Below, in pieces: positions 49,257 through 64,000 of a DNA stretch of 64,000 nucleotides (its first letter is position 1; the number at the start of each line of letters is the position of its first letter). The stretch comes from Cavia porcellus. Lineage: Eukaryota > Chordata > Mammalia > Rodentia > Caviidae. The notes beneath the pieces are model-generated. The model saw only the letters and a list, made by a program, of their open reading frames with translations, did not search any database and was not told where the DNA came from. The stretch lies in contig NW_026947502.1 in assembly GCF_034190915.1 (NCBI RefSeq), forward strand, positions 3,314,785 to 3,378,784, read 5' to 3'. Made by a program: the position numbers and the translations under genes.

Positions 49257-49623
49257 GGGGACAGTTCTCAATGATCGAAGTGGACACCATTGTGATCACA
49301 GTTTTAAGTGGTAGAAGTGATGGATGGATTTTAAGTGGTAGATGTGATGACTGAAGTGGGTGTGACTCAAAGGTTTAGAACTGCTCCATTGTGGGCTTTG
49401 AGGATGAATGAGGCCATGAACAAGGAACATTCTGGAAGCCATAAGTCAGATGGGGTTCACTGAGCTGAAATCAAGGTGTCTGCAGGCTGCCCTGCAGGAG
49501 CCGGTCACTTGCTTCTCTGGCTTCTAGAGACTCCCTGTTGGCCTTAGCTCATGGCCTCTCCTGCTAGCAGGAGAGGAAGTCAGCAGCAGAGAGTCTTCTC
49601 TCCTTGTCCCTGCTTCCTTCCTC

Positions 49624-50053
49624 TGTTGGGAGCCACCACATTGCCGAGCCGCCGCATATAGCGATCATGCGGCCTGTGGTAAAGAGTAAAGCCTGAGTTA
49701 GATTACCCCTCCCATCGAGCACGTTAGTTTCCTGCTTACCGCGTAAACAACCCGCTCAATAATATGTTAAGCCAATCAGCTTGCCTTGCTTACTTTAACA
49801 TGATTGGACACTGTATCCGTATATATACTGGTGCCACCCCTGGGGGGAAGTAGAAGCCCGGAAGGAGCCGCGGAGAGCGGACCGGTAGAGGCTTCGGAGC
49901 GAAGCACGGAAGGAGCCGCGGGGAGCGGACCAGAGGAGGCTTCGGCTGGGAGCGATCCCAGGGCAGGCTGTATGGAGAGAAAATAAAAGAAAAGGTTGTC
50001 CACTGCCAGACTTTGTCGTGTGTCCTTCCTGCCGGCCGGGAGCGACATCGACA
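49624..50053 (+). mobile_element. Solo LTR, IAP-like (ERVK)
   Basis: 430-bp solo LTR running TGTTGGGAGCC... to ...ATCGACA, flanked by a perfect 6-bp target duplication TTCCTC (49,618-49,623 and 50,054-50,059). Six bases fit class II/IAP-type integration, and the 5' end resembles IAP LTRs as I remember them. A TATATATA stretch lies at 49,820-49,827 and AATAAA at 49,982-49,987. Between them two 48-bp GC-rich units are in tandem (49,853-49,900 and 49,901-49,948). No retroviral genes are attached; recombination between LTRs has removed the interior. It sits between the divergent HINT1 and LYRM7 promoters, pointing toward LYRM7. The clean ends suggest a fairly young insertion. Confidence 0.85.
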
Positions 50054-50694
50054 TTCCTCCACTTCTAAGAATCCTTTCCTGGGCCACCAGACAACCCAGG
50101 ATTGTTTGCCCATCTCAAGATCCTTCCTTGAATCCACCACATCTGCAGAGCCACTTCTGACCTCGGAGGTGAGGTGACCAGAGGTTCTGGGGATCAGAAC
50201 AGCCATTGTTCAAAGGGTGTCTTTCACTGCCCTGTGTTGCTCCGTGGGCTTTCATGATGGGCTTGCTGTGTCTTCTGTTCTGTCTTTGGCCCTGTACTTT
50301 GAGACAGAGACACACCAGGATGTGTTCCTAGAGCAACCAGAGTGGTGAGCAGCCACCTCACTGTGGAGCAGGTGGAAGAACCATACAGGTGATTTAAGAA
50401 CAGGTCAGTCACAAGGCTGGACCGGTGGCACCACGGGAGCTCTATTTCCCAATATCAGCAGATTAGGGACTCTGGTGAGCTGAATGCAGGACTCTAGTTA
50501 GTATCATAATCAATTTTTTAAAATTGGCCTATAATTCTAAAGTGAAAATAAAGAACAAAAACATTTCTTTAGCATTCATGTTGTCAGCATTCAGAAGGCA
50601 CTAACAGCGCAAGATCACCTTTATTGTTTCTGGGTAAAAGACAATGCCCAGGTGTAAGTGCTTTGCTTATGATAAATGCCATTCTGCGGGCAGG

Positions 50695-50835
50695 TGTGGA
50701 GGCACAGGCTGCAGTACTCTGGGAAGCTAAGGCGGGAGGGTTGCAATTCAGCAATTTAGTGAGACTGTCTCCAAATTAAAGTAGAAAGAGCTGGCGAGGA
50801 AGCTCAGTACAGAGGTTGAGTTTAATCTGCAGGGT
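50695..50835 (+). repeat. B1-dID dimeric SINE
   Basis: B1 half (GGCAGGTGTGGAGGCACAGG, AATTTAGTGAGACTGTCTCC) followed by an ID half (AGCTGGCGAGGAAGCTCAGT). Confidence 0.65.
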
Positions 50836-50947
50836 GAGGAGAATGCAAAAACAAAAACCCTTCAGCAAATCTACTGCACCTGATTAATTATTTTAAAAAA
50901 TCAACAATTATCTTGTGGTTCTCATGATGATTTAAAATATAGTTAAA

Positions 50948-51178
50948 ATTGCCAGGTGTGGTAGTACACCTGTAATCTCAGCACTTGAAAGGCTGAGGCA
51001 GGAGCATCTCCTTGAGTTTGAAGCCAGCCTGAGTTACATTGTGAGCTCAAGGACAGCCTGAAATACAAAGCTAAACCCTGTCTCAAAAAACAGAGCCAGG
51101 GATACAGCTCACTGCGTATCACCTGCCTGGCAGCATGAGGTCCAAAGTTTGATTCCTGGTACTGAAAAAAAAAATACA
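50948..51178 (+). repeat. B1 SINE joined to ID SINE
   Basis: Standard B1 with internal duplication (to about 51,090) directly followed by an ID (GCCAGGGATACAGCTCACTG, GTTTGATTCCTGGTACTG) with A tail. An ID may have landed in the B1 tail. Confidence 0.8.
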
Positions 51179-51626
51179 AACAAACCATATATAAAAATGA
51201 TATAGGTCATGAAGGCGAAAAAGGCTTAGAAATCTATTGGTCCAAATCTCCTGTCTTTGATAAAAAGTCAGTTAATAAGTTAACCTGAAAAGTGGGGTGG
51301 AGACGGTGAGGGTCGGAGGCTGGGAAAATGATGCTTATTAAATAGGAAGCATGAGATTTTTCCTGATGCTTGCAAATTCTAGGTTAATAGTTAAATAAAT
51401 ATTTCACAATAGCTTATGAATATGATGCAGCTAATAAATTAGACATTTTCTACTCCCTCAAAATCAAGGAGTGGGCCAAGCAGGCAGGATATTTAGGGGG
51501 GTGGGAATAGTCTTGAACAGGCACAGATTTGTATCTGAGACCTCTATTTACTAGTTGTGTGAACTTGAGAAAGTAGCTTCGAGGGAATAAATGAGGAATG
51601 TACAAATTATAAATCTTTGTTTTGGT

Positions 51627-51745
51627 TTTTTTTTTTTTTTTTTTTTTTTTTTTGTCTTTTTCGTTTTTATCGGTACCAGGGATTGAACTCACCACTGCCT
51701 GCTTGCAAGGCAGGTGCTTATGCCGCTGAGCTAAATCCCCAGCCC
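51627..51745 (-). repeat. ID SINE, young copy
   Basis: Antisense ID with a run of about 30 T, the longest tail in the window, and TTTTTATCGGTACCAGGG. Target duplication CAAATTATAAATCTT is exact. Confidence 0.93.
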
Positions 51746-52129
51746 CCCAAATTATAAATCTTATAAGCATTCCAATTAATGTCCGTTGTAGTTAGGGCTT
51801 GGTTCTTATTTGTGCTTAATATGTCCAAGGACGCAGTCATAACTAGGAGCACTTAAAATACGGGTTCGCTAAAAGGCGACCATAACTCATAAACAGGAGG
51901 TAATCACATGTACGGTGTGTGCAAAGCAATTCATTTAACACCAGCCTAATGTGTAAACCAGAATCTCTCTGGCCCGGAAGTGACTCTGCCCCTAGAAAAT
52001 ATGGCTTCCAGGGCATTTCCGTTCGCCTCCGGCCCATAATTGAGTGCCGAGGCTTCTCGCGGTGTTTCACTTGCCACCTGTTTAGCAAGGCGCTCCCGCG
52101 GCTTTTAAAGGAAGGCGGGGCTACGAAGG

Positions 52130-52266
52130 AGTTGCTGCGTGGTTATTGGTTGCGCCGCGTGAGGAACGTGGCTTCGGGGGTAGACGTCAGTGCCTGGATG
52201 TGATTGGTTGTTAAGAGGCGGGGCGACTTGACCGATAGAGAGGTGGCAGGCGCCACGCAGAGAGCC
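52130..52266 (+). promoter_or_regulatory. LYRM7: LYRM7 promoter / 5'UTR
   Basis: TATA-less, CpG-containing region. ATTGG (inverted CCAAT) lies at 52,145-52,149 and 52,203-52,207, and a GC box GAGGCGGGGC at 52,216-52,225, all within 125 bases of the ATG. Confidence 0.65.
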
Positions 52267-61381
<9,115 letters not shown>

Positions 61382-61421
61382 TAACGGGCTGGGACAGTTG
61401 AAGGTGCTCGCACTTTGTTTG

Positions 61422-61538
61422 TTGGTCTTTATTTTCAGTGTGGTCTCACTGAGTTGCTCAGGCTAGCCTCAAACTCCTGGGCTCAAGTGGTGCTCTTGCC
61501 TCAGCTTCCTAAATAGTGGTGACTACAGGCCCAGCACC
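61422..61538 (-). repeat. B1-type SINE, old
   Basis: Antisense: GTGGTCTCACTGAGTTGCTC, CTCAAACTCCTGGGCTCAAG, TGACTACAGGCCCAGCACC. Closer to a 7SL-monomer form than to standard B1. Confidence 0.6.
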
Positions 61539-61539
61539 A

Positions 61540-61770
61540 GTTAAATGGCTCTTAGGTGTAGCACTCTTGTTAATCCCAGCTCTTGGGAGACTGAGGGAGG
61601 AGGAACAAGTCCCAGGCCATCCTGGGCAGTGTAGTGGAAGTCTGTCTCAAAATAAAAAGTTTGGAAAGGCCGAGGGTGTAGGTCAGTGGACAGGCTCTTG
61701 CCCAGCGTGCGGAAGACTCTGAGTTTGAACCCAGCACCACAAAAAATAAAGTAAAATAAAATAAAAGGCC
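61540..61770 (+). repeat. B1-dID dimeric SINE
   Basis: B1 half (GTTAATCCCAGCTCTTGGGA, GGAAGTCTGTCTCAAAATAA), then an ID half (GGCCGAGGGTGTAGGTCAGT, GAGTTTGAACCCAGCACC) and AAAATAAAGT tail. Confidence 0.75.
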
Positions 61771-61909
61771 CCGACCCTAACCACAGCATGTTTAATGTTG
61801 TGTGACAGCTTGATGTGGCCAGCCAATGCGGTGAATGTTGTGGGGCTGCCGTTGGAGGCCGAATTACAGAGTTTCGTTACACCAGATTCTTTTAATTTTT
61901 AATTTTTAA

Positions 61910-62013
61910 AATTTTATTTATTTATTTATTTATTTATTTGGTACTAGGGATTGAACTCATGACTGCATGCTTGCAAGGCAGGCACTTATGCTGCTGAGCT
62001 AAATTCTCAGCCC
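61910..62013 (-). repeat. ID SINE
   Basis: Antisense ID with (TTTA)n tail. Target duplication TTAATTTTTAATTTT on both sides. Body TGGTACTAGGGATTGAACTC to GCTAAATTCTCAGCCC. Confidence 0.88.
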
Positions 62014-62589
62014 TTAATTTTTAATTTTAACCCGTTTATATTGCAAACTGCAGCTACAAAGATACACAACTGTTAATTTATTTTTTCTGGCATTGTCACT
62101 TAAACCTAGACTGCATCTTTTTCTTACTTTTGTTGTACAGTTTGCTATTTTAATTCAAAAGAGCTGTGCCTGCAGGAGAAGGGAGTGGAGCAGAAAAAGC
62201 CTGCGTTTGACCTCGGGCCTGGCAGGGCTTCCTCACAGCCTCATTTCAGTCCCTGAAGACTCCCTGGGGGCGGCAACAAGGCAGGGGTGTTCCGGGCGGA
62301 ACTGGGGGGGTTTGGGTGCTGAGTCCTCACAGCGCGCAGGAGGCGCCTGCCAGTACCCTCCCCGCTGTCAGCGCAGTGTCACCTGTGTTCCCAAAACCCC
62401 ACTGGGTCATCGCTCCCTGGCTTTCAGCACGGCAGGGTTTGAACTTTATATGAAGCTCTGGAGCTTTGTACAAAAAGGTTCACCCCGGGTTTCTGTGTTG
62501 TGTGGCTTCTTTCAGTCTGACATCTGTGAGATTGATTTCTTCGCTGTGTGCGCGGTGATGCTGTGAGAATCAGCTGCACACCCTGCTGT

Positions 62590-63490
62590 TTATCCATCCA
62601 TTTTCCTTCAGGTCACTCCCGATTTGAATGTGATCACTGATGTTTCTGTGGAATACTCTGGCAGCTTTTGGTGGAAAAACGTGCCTTTGTGTACACACAC
62701 ATGAGATGCTCTGCTCTTGAATTAGTGTGTGCACAAAGTGAATTTCTAGGTCGTAGGACCTGTGAGTATTCCACTCACCAGTTCTCTAGAGTCCTCATAC
62801 TAACTCACACTGCTGGCAGCAGCATCTGAGGGCTTCAGTTTCTTTGCATCCTCACCAAAATTTGCTACTCTGTGTTTATTTATCTATTCACTTACTTTTG
62901 AGAGAGAGTCTTGCTATGTAATTGAGTCTGGCCTTGAACTTGTGGTGAACCTCCTGCCTCAGCCTCCCAAGTGCTGGGATCACAGGCTAGAGGAATTCTT
63001 TCTATTTTCTAAGTAAAAGTCCTTCGTTAGATACATGTATTACAACAGTCTTCTAATGTGTGGCCTGTCTTTCCACTTGTATAATACTGATGAGTTGTTC
63101 TTTTTAAAAACCTTAATTCCATGTGTTTGCAGTGCTCGCTAGTCCCCTTCGCTGTGGGTGCTGGTGCGTGTCCATAACCTCTCTCTCTTCTTTTTTCAGC
63201 CCCTCCCCCTGCTGCCCCTCCTCACTCCCTCCATCTCTTGGTCCTCTTCCTGTTTGAAAAGATCTGTCTCCCTGTTTCCTGTTATCTTTTACTTTGCTCT
63301 TTAATTTGTTTGTACTCTGAGTTTCTCACATAAGCCCTGGGCTACTTAAGCCTACGTGATTTATTTCACTTACCACCGTGGCCTCAGCATGCGCCCATTT
63401 TCCTCCAGATGGCTCAGACCCTTCCACCCTTCCCGCAGAGCAGTATTCCATTGAGAACTTCTGTGCTGTGATGCAGTCTGGCTTACCAGT
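62590..63490 (-). mobile_element. L1 LINE fragments, antisense
   Basis: Older L1 3' sequence: TTTATCCATCCATTTTCC, ACTCACACTGCTGGCAGCAG, CATCCTCACCAAAATTTGC, then after a B1, GTAAAAGTCCTTCGTTAGAT. From 63,280 the 3' region seen at 10.8 and 34.9 kb follows, CTTTGCTCTTTAATTTG. Confidence 0.6.
62870..62988 (-). repeat. B1 SINE inside L1
   Basis: Antisense B1 with one internal block missing: TTTTGAGAGAGAGTCTTGCT to AAGTGCTGGGATCACAGG. Confidence 0.8.
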
Positions 63491-63599
63491 TTTTTCTTCT
63501 GGAGTTGGTGGTACCTAGGAATCTTAGCCTGTCTCAGACAAGGTCACATGCAGGCTCTCCGGTGCTCTCTTCCAGAGACTTTATTCTTTGCTAGTTTGT

Positions 63600-64000
63600 A
63601 TCAAGTGGGGTTGATTTTTGTCTATGGGGTGATATGGGGTTGAGATTTATTTTCTGATCTGTAACTATCCAGTTGATACAGAATCATTTGTTAAAAAGAC
63701 TACTTTTGGGGGCGGGTACTGGGGATTGAACGCACAACTTTGCATTTAATAAGCAAGCACTTAAACCGCTGAGCTAAATCCCCAGCCCCAAAAAGACTGC
63801 TCTGTTCCCTGCTGCTGTACAGATTTCCAGGTAACTGTACGTGTTCATCTGCTTCTGGACTTTATAATCTCACCTCTTAGTCTGTGTGTTTGTCCTTGAC
63901 TCATTTATCGTGGTGGTATAATCACTACAAACTAATCCATCCTCACGTCGATATTATATGTCTGCGAGGGCTTTTTAACATTTTTAGTTAGCGTGTCCAC
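63600..64000 (-). mobile_element. L1-like fragment, antisense
   Basis: TATCCAGTTGATACAGAATC, AAAAAGACT... and GTCTGTGTGTTTGTCCTTGA follow L1 ORF2 C-terminal antisense order. Interrupted by an ID. Continues to the window edge. Confidence 0.5.
63705..63790 (-). repeat. ID SINE inside L1
   Basis: Antisense ID: GGGTACTGGGGATTGAACGC to CTGAGCTAAATCCCCAGCCC. Target duplication AAAAAGACT(A/G)C flanks it. Confidence 0.9.

Noticed and set aside
49804..49986. 60-codon open frame with an internal repeat
   Set aside because: It is wholly inside the solo LTR; the apparent protein repeat is the 48-bp DNA duplication read in frame.
62093..62566. 157-codon plus-strand open frame
   Set aside because: Lies in LYRM7 intron 4 and does not contain the expected LYRM7 C-terminus; no family signal.

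Overview
This is a vertebrate nuclear window with intron-split genes, CpG-rich promoters and dense SINEs. The SINEs identify a rodent. There are about 45 B1 elements carrying the internal duplication, about 30 tRNA-derived ID elements, and about nine dimers in which a B1 half is followed by an ID half (B1-dID type). I recognise no B2 elements, which argues against mouse, rat or hamster relatives. A recurring ID subfamily ends in a GATAAAAAGGAAAAAGAC-type tail. By elimination the best guess is a castorimorph such as beaver; that guess is inference, while 'rodent' is well supported.

Three protein-coding genes are visible. (1) At the left edge, on the minus strand, lies exon 1 of GPX3 (plasma glutathione peroxidase) with its CpG-rich promoter at 3.28-3.6 kb. 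The remaining exons, including the selenocysteine exon, lie left of base 1. (2) HINT1 is complete on the minus strand: three coding exons at 45,873-45,763, 44,397-44,293 and 41,456-41,292, 126 codons with an intact HVHLHV histidine-triad motif, and an AATAAA signal at 41,161-41,156. (3) LYRM7, a mitochondrial complex III assembly factor, runs on the plus strand. Coding exons 1-4 are at 52,267-52,284, 56,126-56,198, 57,598-57,668 and 61,268-61,349; the last coding exon is right of base 64,000. HINT1 and LYRM7 are divergent, about 6.4 kb apart.

The GPX3-HINT1-LYRM7 order matches mouse chromosome 11 as I recall it. In human, GPX3 is roughly 20 Mb from HINT1 on 5q. The 37-kb gene-free interval between GPX3 and HINT1 should therefore hold a rearrangement breakpoint shared with mouse.

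The gene-free parts are repeats. They include antisense L1 blocks (10.4-13.2, 14.8-19.3, 34.9-35.5 and 62.6-63.9 kb) and an IAP-like solo LTR with a perfect 6-bp target duplication at 49,624-50,053, between HINT1 and LYRM7. A second solo LTR (27,872-28,228, minus) has a 5-bp duplication and a duplicated promoter block. There are also two related LTR-like copies at 30.0 and 33.6 kb, an inverted pair of an unclassified ~500-bp repeat (19.4 and 26.3-26.8 kb), older MaLR, L2, hAT and Tigger remnants, and several microsatellites. I see no CRISPR array, no tRNA, rRNA or snRNA gene, and no undescribed protein system.
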